A stretch of DNA of 40,997 nt from Rhodospirillaceae bacterium (GTDB lineage: Bacteria > Pseudomonadota > Alphaproteobacteria > Bin65), in NCBI GenBank assembly GCA_028819475.1, contig JAPPLJ010000035.1, forward strand, positions 1 to 40,997, given 5' to 3'. Position numbers and translations under genes: made by a program. The number at the start of each line of letters is the position of its first letter. Position 1 is the stretch's first letter. Shown in pieces: positions 1-7,963 of the stretch. The notes below the pieces were generated by a model. It had not been told where the DNA came from, did not search any database, and saw only the letters and a list, made by a program, of their open reading frames with translations.

Positions 1-728
1 AACGGGAAGTAGCGGGCGTTGATCCGCTCGTAGGTGCCGTTCGCGAGGATGGCCTTGAGCGCACCGTTCAGGCGCGACAGAAGGGCGGCGTTCTCGTGGC
101 GCACCGCGATACCGATCCCTTCGTCCAGCCGATACGCCTTGCCGACGAACGCGAAGCCGCCGCCTTCCGCACCCTGAAGCCAGGCGTACGAGCCCAGGCC
201 GTCGCCGAACATCGCATCGAGGCGGCCGGCGACAAGGTCCCCGTAGAGTTCCTGCTGGCCGTCGTAGAGCCTGATCGTCGCCGTGCCCGCCAGGTTCGCC
301 TCGAGCCAGTCGGAGGCGATGGTGGCGCGGGCCGCGCCGATGGTCTTGCCCGCCGCCCTGGCCGGGTCGAAGCCGGAGCCCTTGTGCGCCACGAAGCGGA
401 CCACGTTGCTGTAGTAGCGGTCGGTGAAGCTCACCAGTTTGCGCCGCTTTTCGGTGATCGACATGCTGGCGGCGATGGCATCGAAGCTGCCGGCGCGCAG
501 CTCCGGGATCAGCCGCTGCCATTCCTCCCGCACCATTTTGCACTCGGCGCCGAGTTCCGCGCAGAGCGCCAGCGCGATGTCGACATCGAAGCCCGCCAGC
601 TTGCCGGCATCGTCGACATAGCTGAACGGCGGATAACCGACGGTCGTGGCGATACGCAGCGTCTCCGCCGCGCGCGCCGGCGTTGCCGCGAAGAGGGCCA
701 GGACCAAAGCTGCCGCAAGCAATCTCAT
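1..728 (-). CDS. Amino-acid ABC transporter substrate-binding protein (3' end cut by window edge)
   Basis: Reading from an ATG at 728 on the minus strand gives an open frame that runs off the left edge, so the C-terminus is missing. Residues 1-21 form a Sec signal peptide (hydrophobic core, then ARA before AETLRIATT). The mature part shows a family-3 solute-binding protein of the HisJ/ArgT/GlnH type: GYPPFSYVD, the signature GFDVDIALALCAELG, a paired Arg/Asp ligand context (ASMSITEKRRKLVSFTDRYY), and a near-terminal NGTYERINARYF, so only a few residues are lost. It should deliver polar amino acids in the periplasm to an ABC permease, probably encoded beyond the left edge. The substrate cannot be read from sequence; the SITEKRRK segment fits basic or polar amino acids. 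The family call is secure. Confidence 0.88.
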   Translation of the reverse strand, partial: MRLLAAALVLALFAATPARAAETLRIATTVGYPPFSYVDDAGKLAGFDVDIALALCAELGAECKMVREEWQRLIPELRAGSFDAIAASMSITEKRRKLVSFTDRYYSNVVRFVAHKGSGFDPARAAGKTIGAARATIASDWLEANLAGTATIRLYDGQQELYGDLVAGRLDAMFGDGLGSYAWLQGAEGGGFAFVGKAYRLDEGIGIAVRHENAALLSRLNGALKAILANGTYERINARYFP

Positions 729-840
729 GAGCATTCCCGCTCCCGTCACGCCGGGCCGATGGCCGCCGAGAGTGCCGCGATATGGACCATCAGGCTACTG
801 AAATTTATGGATTCGGCCGAACGCCCGCTTCCGCCATCTG

Positions 841-1040
841 ACCTCCCCCTCTAAGGATTCCTCTGCGAAAAGGGCCGGGCCGCCGCAACTTTTCCTTCCC
901 CCTCTTCAGAGGGGGAAGTGGCCGAGCGCAGCGAGGCCGATGGGGGTGCCGTGTCGAATCTGCAAGAAGCGCCTTGCGGCGCTGCGCGTCTGGCGACACG
1001 CCACCCCCACCTGACCTCCCCCTCTGAAGAGGGGGAGGAA
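841..1040. repeat. Palindromic intergenic element with CCTCCCCCTC hairpins
   Basis: The 411-bp gap between the binding protein and the FAD dehydrogenase holds a repetitive element and no gene. Two hairpins, at 896-917 (TTCCCCCTC-ttca-GAGGGGGAA) and 1015-1038 (CCTCCCCCTC-tgaa-GAGGGGGAGG), are inverted copies of each other and bracket a segment beginning GTGGCCGAGCGCAGCGAGGCC. Inner arms (GATGGGGGTG near 939-948 and CCACCCCCAC near 1001-1010) extend the inverted repeat. A partial third copy lies at 841-853. This kind of mobile palindromic sequence is common between genes of alphaproteobacteria, as far as I recall. The right hairpin is about 100 bp upstream of the dehydrogenase start. Confidence 0.75.
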
Positions 1041-1139
1041 TAATGGTGTTGCGGCGTGTCGAAGCGGCGCGGCACCGTTTGTTTTCCCGCGACCGGACCT
1101 GCTACCATCCCCGCTATTCGAAATGGCGGGCCGAAGGAC

Positions 1140-2585
1140 ATGACCGAATTGCCCGATCCGACCGCAATGACCCAGCGGGCCGCAGCACTGGCGAAAATCC
1201 GCGATCTCGTCGGCGCGCGGGGCTGGATCGATTCGGCGGACGGCATGGCGCCGCACCTGAAGGAGGAGCGGGGCAACTATGTCGGCGTGGCGGCTGCGGT
1301 CGTCAAACCGGGCTCGGTCGAGGAGATGGCCGGGGTCCTGCGCCTGTGCCACGGTGCCGGCCTGCCGGTGGTGCCCCAGGGCGGCAACACCAGCCTGGTC
1401 GGGGCCTCGATCCCGTATGAGGACTTTACCGGCATCGTGCTCTCGACCGGCCGGCTCAACCGCATCCGCGAACTCGATCCGGTCAACAATACGGTCACGG
1501 CGGACGCCGGCTGCATCCTGCAGACGATCCAGCAGGCGGCGAGCGACGCCGACCGGCTGTTCCCGCTCTCGCTCGGCGCCGAGGGCAGCTGCCAGATCGG
1601 CGGCAACATCTCGACCAACGCCGGCGGTGTCGGCGTGCTGCGCTACGGCACCATGCGCGAACTGGTGCTCGGCCTCGAGGTCGCGCTGCCCGACGGGCGC
1701 ATCTGGGACGGGCTGCGCGGCCTGCGCAAGGACAATACCGGCTACGACCTGAAACAGTGGTTCATCGGCGCCGAGGGCACGCTCGGCGTCATCACCGGCG
1801 CGGTGCTGAAGCTGTTTCCGAAGCCGCGCGAGACGGTGACGGCCGTGGCCGCGATCCCCGGACCGGACGCGGCGCTGCGCCTGCTCGGCGCCTTGCAACG
1901 CGAGACCGGCGGCGGCGTCTCCGGCTACGAGATCATGACCCGGCAGGCGCTGCAGATGGCGCTCGACCATATCGCCGGCGTCCGCGACCCGTTCCGGCAG
2001 GTCCATCCCTGCTACCAGTTGATCGAGCTGACCGGCCCGCGCGCCGACGGTTCGCTGCGCGCCGGGCTCGAAGACGTGCTGGCCGCGGCGATGGCGGACG
2101 GCGACGTGCGCGACGCGGTGATTTCGGAGAGCGGAGGCCAGGACCGCGCGCTATGGCGGCTGCGCGAAGCGATCAGCGAGGCCCAGAAATTCGAGGGCGC
2201 CTCGATCAAGCACGATGTCGCCGTGCCGGTCGGCCGGGTCGCCGACTTCATGCGCGTCGCAACGGCGGCCTGCGAAGCCGCGCTGCCCGGCATCCGGGTC
2301 GTCGCCTTCGGCCATGTCGGCGACGGCAACATCCATTTCAACATGAACCAGCCGGCCGAGGGCTGGAGCCGCGAGGGCTTCATGGCCGAGCAGCCGCGCT
2401 TCAACCGGATCGTCCACGACATCGTGACGGACATGAAGGGCTCGATCAGCGCCGAACACGGCATCGGCCGGATCAAGAAGGCCGAACTGGCCCACTATCA
2501 CGCGCCGCTGGAACTGGAACTGATGCGCGCCCTGAAAGCGCAGCTCGATCCCAAGGGCATCATGAACCCGGGCAAGGTTTTCTGA
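1140..2585 (+). CDS. FAD-binding D-2-hydroxyacid dehydrogenase (GlcD/D2HGDH-type)
   Basis: A 481-residue flavoprotein of the FAD-linked oxidase family, which oxidises D-2-hydroxy acids (D-lactate, D-2-hydroxyglutarate, glycolate) to 2-oxo acids. The PCMH-type FAD-binding half is marked by VVPQGGNTSLVGAS (about residue 80), CQIGGNISTNAGG and GAEGTLGVITGAVLKLFPKP. The C-terminal half has the HxDxN-type metal/substrate motif FGHVGDGNIHFN and the ending SAEHGIGRIKK...PKGIMNPGKVF. I start it at ATG 1140, preceded by GAAGGAC, rather than at an in-frame ATG 84 bp upstream that would begin inside poorly conserved sequence. Length and single-gene layout fit D-2-hydroxyglutarate dehydrogenase-like members better than the three-subunit GlcDEF glycolate oxidase. 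The exact substrate is not determined. Confidence 0.9.
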   Translation: MTELPDPTAMTQRAAALAKIRDLVGARGWIDSADGMAPHLKEERGNYVGVAAAVVKPGSVEEMAGVLRLCHGAGLPVVPQGGNTSLVGASIPYEDFTGIVLSTGRLNRIRELDPVNNTVTADAGCILQTIQQAASDADRLFPLSLGAEGSCQIGGNISTNAGGVGVLRYGTMRELVLGLEVALPDGRIWDGLRGLRKDNTGYDLKQWFIGAEGTLGVITGAVLKLFPKPRETVTAVAAIPGPDAALRLLGALQRETGGGVSGYEIMTRQALQMALDHIAGVRDPFRQVHPCYQLIELTGPRADGSLRAGLEDVLAAAMADGDVRDAVISESGGQDRALWRLREAISEAQKFEGASIKHDVAVPVGRVADFMRVATAACEAALPGIRVVAFGHVGDGNIHFNMNQPAEGWSREGFMAEQPRFNRIVHDIVTDMKGSISAEHGIGRIKKAELAHYHAPLELELMRALKAQLDPKGIMNPGKVF

Positions 2586-2652
2586 TCCTGCTCTCGCCCG
2601 TGGATGCCCGACCGTCCGGCAATTTCCGCTACGTCAACAAACAAACACAATT

Positions 2653-2774
2653 GCCGCCCCGGACTTGATCCGGGGCCCAGGGGCGACCCGAAAGACGTCA
2701 GCCTGTGGCCCCTTCGACAGGCTCAGGGCGGGCTCCTGGGCCCCGGATCTCCGCTGCGCTCCGTCCGGGGCGGC
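2653..2774. repeat. Nested inverted-repeat intergenic element (CCGGACTTGATCCGGGGCC type)
   Basis: This occupies the gene-free stretch between the FAD dehydrogenase and tRNA-Gln. Outer arms GCCGCCCCGGA (2653-2663) and TCCGGGGCGGC (2764-2774) and inner arms GATCCGGGGCCCAGG (2667-2681) and CCTGGGCCCCGGATC (2735-2749) are perfect inverted pairs. The loop contains CCCTTCGACAGGCTCAGGGC (2710-2729), itself a short hairpin. Nothing in it looks coding. It resembles non-autonomous palindromic repeats widely scattered in alphaproteobacterial intergenic DNA. From 2775 to the tRNA I see nothing else definite. Confidence 0.75.
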
Positions 2775-2946
2775 ATTTCCTGGGTGTCGCAGACAGTTCT
2801 GCCGAACAGTTGAACCGCGATCCTTCAATCCGCCGGTTCGCATCAGGCAGCGCGCCATCGCGCGCCTTGCGGCGGGGGTGCGGCCTGCCTATCTAACGCC
2901 GCCGCCCCGGAGTGCGGGCGGGCGGGCTTTCTTCCCGGCGGTCCGG

Positions 2947-3020
2947 TGGGGCGTAGCCAAGCGGTAAGGCAGCGGGTTTTGATCCCGCGATCCCAGGTTC
3001 GAGTCCTGGCGCCCCAGCCA
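2947..3020 (+). tRNA. tRNA-Gln (anticodon TTG)
   Basis: A 74-nt tRNA including an encoded CCA end. The acceptor arm TGGGGCG pairs with CGCCCCA, followed by discriminator G and CCA at 3018-3020. The anticodon stem GCGGG/CCCGC encloses the 7-nt loop TTTTGAT, giving anticodon TTG, which reads CAA (and CAG by wobble). The T arm CCAGG-TTCGAGT-CCTGG is canonical. It stands alone between the dehydrogenase and the convergent RidA operon. Confidence 0.96.
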
Positions 3021-3041
3021 ATCCAAAGAACAGCCGGCCGC

Positions 3042-3512
3042 TCAATCCACCACGAAGGTGCCCTCGACCTCGATCACGACGTCGAAGGGCATGACCGCGA
3101 CGCCGACGGCCGTGCGGGCGTGGCGTCCGGCCTCGCCGAAAATCTCGACGAACAGGTCCGAGGCGCCGTTCACGACCTGCGGAATCTCGGTGAAGTCCGG
3201 CGTGGCGTTGACGAAGCCGTTGAGCTTCAGGATGCGCCTGATCCGGTTCAGGTCGCCGCCGAGCGCCAGCTTCGCCTGGGCCAGCATGCACAGGGCCGAA
3301 AGCCGCGCCGCCGCCTGGGCCTCGCCGAGATCGAACTCCCGGCCGGCCTTGCCGATATATTGCGGCTCGCCGTTCAGCTTGGGCACGGCGCCGGAGATGA
3401 ACAGCAGGTCGTTGTGCAGCGCCCAGCCCTCGATCCGCGCCGCGATCGGCGGATGGGCCTGCGGAATTTCGATGCCGAGTTCTTCCAGTCGCCGGTCGAT
3501 CGGGCCTGTCAT
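3042..3512 (-). CDS. RidA/YjgF-like (Rid family) protein
   Basis: A 156-residue Rid-family protein of the longer type with an N-terminal extension. Landmarks are LLFISGAVPKLNGEP, LARAKLALGGDL-like helix text (AQAKLALGGDLNRIRRILKLNGFVN) and the C-terminal ARTAVGVAVMPFDVVIEVEGTFVV, where the Arg before TAVGVA matches the residue that binds the carboxylate of imine substrates in RidA. The family hydrolyses reactive enamines and imines released by PLP and other enzymes. Its ATG overlaps the stop of the upstream dehydrogenase in an ATGA junction, so the two are translationally coupled. It is last in a three-gene operon with a PhyH-like oxygenase and a HIBADH-like enzyme. The physiological substrate is unknown. 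Confidence 0.88.
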   Translation of the reverse strand: MTGPIDRRLEELGIEIPQAHPPIAARIEGWALHNDLLFISGAVPKLNGEPQYIGKAGREFDLGEAQAAARLSALCMLAQAKLALGGDLNRIRRILKLNGFVNATPDFTEIPQVVNGASDLFVEIFGEAGRHARTAVGVAVMPFDVVIEVEGTFVVD

Positions 3513-4432
3513 AATGTGTCATCCTCCGCCGGGCGCTGCCCCTGCCCGGCACCGCGGTCGCGAATATAGCAGTAGACTTCCATATGGTCGCTGGCCGGCA
3601 TCGCGTCGCGGAACTCGCGCCACAGGGCCTCGGTGGCGCCGGTGAGCGCCTCCGGCGCGCCGGCGCGGCGCAGGCTGTCGGCGAACAGCGCCAGATCCTT
3701 GGCCATGAGCGCGTTGTCGAAGCCGGAATCGAAGGTGCCAGGCAGGACGCGGCGGACGAATTTCTCCCGGCTGGCCGCGCTGCCGCCGGTCGAGACGTTG
3801 ACGACGTCCAGCATGGTCTTGAGGTCGAGGCCCTGGGTGAGCCCGAACAGCAGGGCCTCGGCGGTCGCCGCCGTGATGGTCGCCGACAGGAAATTGTTGA
3901 GCAGCTTGAGCGCCTGGCCCTGGCCCGGCCGGTCGCCGACATGGAAGACGTTGCCGGCGAAGGACTCGAGCGCCGGGCGGTGCACCTCCAGCAGGTCCGC
4001 CGGCCCGGCCCACATGAGCGAGATGGTGGCGTTCTGGGCGCCGATCCGGCCGCCGGAGACCGGGCAATCGGCAAAGGCCATGCCATGCGCCTGCAGCAGC
4101 CCGTCGATTTCCCTGGCCGCGTCGATGCCGACGGTCGAAAGGTCGACCAGGGCGGAGGCGCGGCGCTCCGGCGTCTGCGCAATCGCTTCGGCGACGGCCT
4201 GCACAACGGACCCGTCGGGCAGGCTGAGGAAGACCAGGTCGGCCTGCTGCGCGACCGTGGCGGCGTCCGGCGCGCACGCTGCCCCGCCGGGCGCCCGGTC
4301 CGCCGTGCCTGCCGCATCGAAGACGACCGGCGACGGATAGCCGCCCGCCGCCAGAAAGGCCGCAAGGTTCGCCGCCATCGGCCCGCCCATGTTGCCGAGG
4401 CCGATGAAACCGTAGATGACGCCGCCGTTCAT
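3509..4432 (-). CDS. NAD(P)-dependent beta-hydroxyacid dehydrogenase (HIBADH family)
   Basis: A 307-residue member of the 3-hydroxyisobutyrate dehydrogenase/tartronate semialdehyde reductase family. The N-terminal Rossmann motif is YGFIGLGNMGGPMAANL (residues about 6-22). The substrate-binding signature is DCPVSGGRIGAQNATISLM (about 140), and the catalytic lysine lies in QALKLLNNFLSATITAATAE. These enzymes oxidise or reduce the beta-hydroxyl of short hydroxy acids in the cytoplasm. Length is typical. It follows the PhyH-like gene by 64 bp and overlaps the RidA gene by 4 bp (ATGA), so all three are probably co-transcribed. The substrate cannot be fixed from these motifs; glyoxylate/succinic semialdehyde reductase is an alternative. 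Confidence 0.88.
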   Translation of the reverse strand: MNGGVIYGFIGLGNMGGPMAANLAAFLAAGGYPSPVVFDAAGTADRAPGGAACAPDAATVAQQADLVFLSLPDGSVVQAVAEAIAQTPERRASALVDLSTVGIDAAREIDGLLQAHGMAFADCPVSGGRIGAQNATISLMWAGPADLLEVHRPALESFAGNVFHVGDRPGQGQALKLLNNFLSATITAATAEALLFGLTQGLDLKTMLDVVNVSTGGSAASREKFVRRVLPGTFDSGFDNALMAKDLALFADSLRRAGAPEALTGATEALWREFRDAMPASDHMEVYCYIRDRGAGQGQRPAEDDTL

Positions 4433-4496
4433 GCCCCATCCGTAGCGCAGCCGGGAAAAACTGCAAGCGGTACGAGTCCCGGAGCGCGGCGGCGCG

Positions 4497-5276
4497 CTAG
4501 GGTGCGTGGAGCCAGGCGGCCGGATCGCCGGATTCGGGACGGAAATAGACGATCATCCGCTCGCCGACCGCCGCTTCGGTGCGCCACGGCGCGATGCCGT
4601 GCAGGGCGAGCCGGTGCACCAGAAAGGCCTCGCCGCGGCCGGCGGTGACGACGACGCGCCGGCATTCCGCGAAGATGCGCCGCCTGAGCGCGTGGTACAC
4701 GTCGGTGACGTCGATATCGCGCCAGCTTGCCGGCGGCCTGTCGTCGAAGACCTCGGCCAGGGTTTCGCGCACCATGCGGTGCGAACCCTCCCAGAGGACG
4801 AAAGGGGACGCCGCCGCGTCCGCCGGGCCGAGCGGCAGGCCGAGGATGAAACGGTGATGTTCGCGCAGGAAGCGGCGGCGCTCCGGCCCGACCGGCAGCA
4901 GCCCGTCGACATGGGCGGCGTCGCGCTTGCGGCGGTAGGCGAAGGCGGAGTCGCTCTCGCCCTCACCCTGCTTCGGATAACCGGGCCAGCAGACCGAGAC
5001 CTGGGCCCGGTCCCAGGCGAAAGGCCCGCCGGCCATGTCCTCGATAAATCGGACAGCCGCGCCGCCAAGCGGCGGCCCGCCAGCGACCGCACCGGTTTCG
5101 TCGTTGGCCAGCGCGTTGACCCCGGCGAACCATGTCCCACCGCAGCGGTGCCATTGATCGAAGGCGGGGTCGGTCACGCTGCACCGCGCCACTTCCTCGC
5201 TCGCGTCGAGCCAGTCCAGCACCTGCGGTTCGGCGCCGAAGGTGGTCCAGCCGCGCTCGAAGAAATCATCCGCCAT
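4497..5276 (-). CDS. PhyH-like Fe(II)/2-oxoglutarate-dependent dioxygenase
   Basis: A 259-residue protein I place in the phytanoyl-CoA dioxygenase-like double-stranded beta-helix family. The Fe-binding triad is visible as HVD in AAHVDGLLPV and a distal His in HRLALHGIAPW. An Arg in GERMIVYFRPE sits where these enzymes bind 2-oxoglutarate. The middle LWEGSHRMVRE is also characteristic. The start MADDFFERGW at 5276 is preferred over an ATG at 5291 because GGAG stands 9 bases before it. The enzyme should hydroxylate a small organic substrate. It heads the operon with the HIBADH-like and RidA-like genes, so its product may be a hydroxy acid handled by the next enzyme; that is inference. Confidence 0.78.
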   Translation of the reverse strand: MADDFFERGWTTFGAEPQVLDWLDASEEVARCSVTDPAFDQWHRCGGTWFAGVNALANDETGAVAGGPPLGGAAVRFIEDMAGGPFAWDRAQVSVCWPGYPKQGEGESDSAFAYRRKRDAAHVDGLLPVGPERRRFLREHHRFILGLPLGPADAAASPFVLWEGSHRMVRETLAEVFDDRPPASWRDIDVTDVYHALRRRIFAECRRVVVTAGRGEAFLVHRLALHGIAPWRTEAAVGERMIVYFRPESGDPAAWLHAP

Positions 5277-5317
5277 CGGGGACCGCTCCAATGTGCGCCC
5301 CTCCCTTACCCCTCCAC

Positions 5318-5448
5318 CGTCATATCGACCGGAGCAAACCGCAGGTTTGCGGAGCGGAGATATCTTTCCGGTACTGCGCTCCGGACTGCGCTCTGCGGCT
5401 GAAAGATTTCTCCGCTACGCGGCTCTCGCCGCTCCGGTCGAAATGACG
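5318..5448. repeat. 131-bp palindromic intergenic element (CGTCAT-TCGACCGGAGC ends)
   Basis: Terminal inverted repeats CGTCATATCGACCGGAGC (5318-5335) and GCTCCGGTCGAAATGACG (5431-5448) match at 17 of 18 positions. The interior contains further inverted segments (GGAGCGGAGATATCTTTCC near 5353 against GAAAGATTTCTCCGC near 5401). It fills most of the gap between the convergent ends of kynA and the start region of the PhyH-like gene and contains no plausible gene. This is a third intergenic element family distinct from those at 841-1040 and 2653-2774. Confidence 0.75.
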
Positions 5449-5477
5449 GGGTGAGGCGGCAGCGCTTGCATTGCCCC

Positions 5478-6383
5478 CTAAAGCTCCGTCCGGACCGCCC
5501 ATAATTCCGGGAACAGGCGGATCGTCGTCGCCTTGGTGAGATAGCCGACGCCGCTGGTGCCGCCGGTGCCGATCTTGTGGCCGATCACCCGTTCGACGGC
5601 GTTGCGGTGGCGGAAGCGCCAGGTCTGGAACAGGTCGTCCATGTCGATCAGGTCCTCGGCCAGCTCGTAGAGCCCCCAGTGCTTGTCGCTGTTCAGGTAG
5701 ATGTCGCGCCAAGCCGCCATGACGGACTCGTCGGGCTCCCGCTTCACCGACCAGTCCCGGTCCAGCACGGCGGCGTCGATGGCGTAGCCGCGCCGCGCCA
5801 GCAGCATGATCACCTCGTCGTACAGGCTCGGCCGTTCCAGCAGTTCCGTGAGGCGTTTGGCGATTTCCGGCCGATGCTCGAAGGTGCGGATCATCGCCCG
5901 GTTCTTGTTGCCGAAGATGAACTCGATCGAGCGGTTCTGGAACGACTGGAAGCCGGAGGACTGGCCGAGCCCGTCGCGGAAGGCGAGATAGTCGGCCGGC
6001 GTCATGGTGGTCAGGATATGCCAGGCCTGGATCAGGTTTTCCTGGATGCGCTTGACCCGGGCGAAAATCTTGAAGGCGGGCCGGAGATCGTCGTTGCGGA
6101 TGTGCGGGAACACCGCCTCAAGCTCGTGCAGCATGAGCTTCATCCACAACTCCTTGACCTGGTGCAGGATGAAGAACAGCGCCTCGTCGTGCTCGCCGGT
6201 GATGACCGGCTGCGCGCTGAGGAGTTTGTCGAGTTCGAGAAAGTCGTGATAGTTGCGCTGGCCGCCGAGGTCGGCGTGATAGGATTCGCCGGCGAATTCC
6301 TCGCCCATCGCCGTCGTGCCGCGGGTCTGGGCCCCGGTCCGATGGGGGCCGGGCCGTGTCGCGTTGCTGTCGCCTTCCGTCAT
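5478..6383 (-). CDS. kynA: Tryptophan 2,3-dioxygenase
   Basis: A 301-residue heme dioxygenase that opens the indole ring of L-tryptophan to N-formylkynurenine, the first step of the kynurenine pathway. Hallmarks are SYHADLGGQRNYHDFLELDKLL, the active-site His74 in FILHQVKELWMKL, the substrate-contacting Arg136 in FRDGLGQSSGFQS, the probable heme-ligand His259 in WRFRHRNAVERVIG, and the terminal GTGGTSGVGYL that clamps the substrate ammonium. The start at 6383 has an excellent GGAGGGACC leader; the first ~30 residues are a low-complexity extension relative to the family. No kynB or kynU lies in the window. It is divergent from a TrpB2 gene, an unusual pairing of tryptophan degradation with a tryptophan synthase beta homolog. 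Confidence 0.95.
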   Translation of the reverse strand: MTEGDSNATRPGPHRTGAQTRGTTAMGEEFAGESYHADLGGQRNYHDFLELDKLLSAQPVITGEHDEALFFILHQVKELWMKLMLHELEAVFPHIRNDDLRPAFKIFARVKRIQENLIQAWHILTTMTPADYLAFRDGLGQSSGFQSFQNRSIEFIFGNKNRAMIRTFEHRPEIAKRLTELLERPSLYDEVIMLLARRGYAIDAAVLDRDWSVKREPDESVMAAWRDIYLNSDKHWGLYELAEDLIDMDDLFQTWRFRHRNAVERVIGHKIGTGGTSGVGYLTKATTIRLFPELWAVRTEL

Positions 6384-6428
6384 GGTCCCTCCTTCCCCGC
6401 GCGCCTGTCGTTTCCGCCAACGCCGGGC

Positions 6429-6461
6429 GCCCGAATTGCGCCCGAATCGCGCCTGAATCGC
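6429..6461. promoter_or_regulatory. Three tandem 11-bp repeats in the kynA/trpB2 divergent promoter
   Basis: GCCCGAATTGC (6429-6439), GCCCGAATCGC (6440-6450) and GCCTGAATCGC (6451-6461) are consecutive near-identical 11-mers. A period of about one helical turn would put the same face of each repeat on one side of the DNA. They lie 46-78 bp upstream of the kynA start and 123-155 bp upstream of trpB2. A weak -35/-10 pair for trpB2 is visible at 6482-6487 (TTGCCG) and 6505-6510 (TATCCG) with 17-bp spacing. I infer a regulator-binding array; no regulator gene is adjacent. Confidence 0.5.
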
Positions 6462-6583
6462 ATTGGGGGGCCGCGCCAAGATTGCCGGTTTCTCGGCGCC
6501 ACCATATCCGATACAAACGCCGCCGGGTACGAAATCGAGCCGGCCTTCGCGCCGGTTCCCGCAGGCTTCAGGGAGAAGGCTTC

Positions 6584-7945
6584 ATGTCCAACCAGGTCAA
6601 ATACCTGCTCGACGAAAACGACATTCCGAAGGACTGGTACAACATCATGGCGGATTTCAAGAATCCGCCCTCGCCGCCGCTCCATCCGGGCACGCTGCAG
6701 CCCTGCGGGCCGGACGATCTGGCGCCGCTGTTCCCGATGGAACTGATCATGCAGGAGGTCTCGACCGAGCGGTATATCGAGATTCCGAACGCGCTGCGCG
6801 ACGTCTACCGCCAGTGGCGGCCGAGCCCGCTGCACCGCGCCCGCCGGCTCGAGCAGGCGCTCGATACCCCGGCGCGCATCTACTACAAATACGAGGGCGT
6901 GAGCCCGGCCGGCAGCCACAAGCCGAACACGGCGCTGGCCCAGGCCTTCTTCAACAAGAAGGAAGGCGTCGCGCGGCTGACCACGGAAACCGGCGCCGGA
7001 CAGTGGGGCTCATCGCTCGCCCTCGCCGGGGCCTTTTTCGGCCTCGAGATCGAGGTCTTCATGGTCAAGATCAGCTTCGAGCAGAAGCCCTACCGCAAGG
7101 CCTTCATGGAGAGTTTCGGCGCCAAATGCTACGCCAGCCCGTCGACTCTGACCGAGGGCGGCAAGGCGATCCTGAAGGACAGCCCGGACAGTTCCGGCTC
7201 GCTCGGCATCGCGATTTCCGAGGCGGTGGAGCGGGCGGTCCAGCGCGACGACACCAAATACGCGCTCGGCAGCGTGCTCAACCATGTCCTGATGCACCAG
7301 ACGGTGATCGGCCAGGAAGCCATCAAGCAGATGGAAATGGCCGACGACTATCCGGATATCGTCGTCGGCTGCACCGGCGGCGGCTCCAATTTCGCCGGCA
7401 TCGCCTTCCCCTTCCTGGGCGAGAAGCTGCGCGGCGGCCGGGACGTCGAGATCGTCGCCGTCGAGCCGGCCAACTGCCCGTCGCTGACCAAGGGCCAGTA
7501 TGCCTACGATTTCGGCGACACCGTGAAGATGACGCCGCTGGTCAAGATGCACACGCTGGGCTCGGGCTTCGTGCCGCCGGCCAACCATGCCGGCGGGCTG
7601 CGCTATCACGGCATGTCGCCGCTGGTCAGCCAGATGGTCCACGAGGGTTATGTCCGGCCGACCGCCTGGCACCAGACCGAGTGTTTCGCCGCGGGCGTGG
7701 CGTTCGGCAAGGCCGAGGGCATCCTGCCGGCGCCGGAAGCCAACCATGCCGTCAAGGGCGCGATCGACGAGGCGCTGAAATGCAAGCGCGACGGAAGGTC
7801 GAAGGCGATCCTGTTCAACCTGTGCGGCCACGGCAATTTCGACATGGCGGCCTACCAGAGCTACGCCTCCGGCCAGCTGACCGACGACGACTATAACGAC
7901 CAGGAACTGGCGATGGCGCTCGCCGCCCTGCCGAAGGTGGCCTGA
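6584..7945 (+). CDS. TrpB2-type tryptophan synthase beta chain-like protein
   Basis: A 453-residue PLP enzyme of the TrpB2 subgroup, longer than canonical TrpB (about 400). The N-terminal extension MSNQVKYLLDENDIPKDWYN and the segment RPSPLHRARRLEQAL are typical. The PLP lysine is Lys113 in GSHKPNTALAQA, ETGAGQWG is the substrate loop with the catalytic Glu region, and GCTGGGSNFAG is the PLP-phosphate loop. Canonical TrpB condenses indole and serine to tryptophan with TrpA. TrpB2 proteins lack good TrpA-contact features and are thought to salvage indole or use phosphoserine. No trpA is nearby. It is divergent from tryptophan 2,3-dioxygenase. Confidence 0.93.
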   Translation: MSNQVKYLLDENDIPKDWYNIMADFKNPPSPPLHPGTLQPCGPDDLAPLFPMELIMQEVSTERYIEIPNALRDVYRQWRPSPLHRARRLEQALDTPARIYYKYEGVSPAGSHKPNTALAQAFFNKKEGVARLTTETGAGQWGSSLALAGAFFGLEIEVFMVKISFEQKPYRKAFMESFGAKCYASPSTLTEGGKAILKDSPDSSGSLGIAISEAVERAVQRDDTKYALGSVLNHVLMHQTVIGQEAIKQMEMADDYPDIVVGCTGGGSNFAGIAFPFLGEKLRGGRDVEIVAVEPANCPSLTKGQYAYDFGDTVKMTPLVKMHTLGSGFVPPANHAGGLRYHGMSPLVSQMVHEGYVRPTAWHQTECFAAGVAFGKAEGILPAPEANHAVKGAIDEALKCKRDGRSKAILFNLCGHGNFDMAAYQSYASGQLTDDDYNDQELAMALAALPKVA

Positions 7946-7963
7946 CCGTCCCTTGTCAAGATC

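Noticed and set aside
906..2006. Long minus-strand open frame opposite the FAD dehydrogenase
   Set aside because: It is antisense to a gene with intact family motifs, and its composition (Arg, His, Asp, Gly-rich) is the usual shadow of GC-rich coding DNA.
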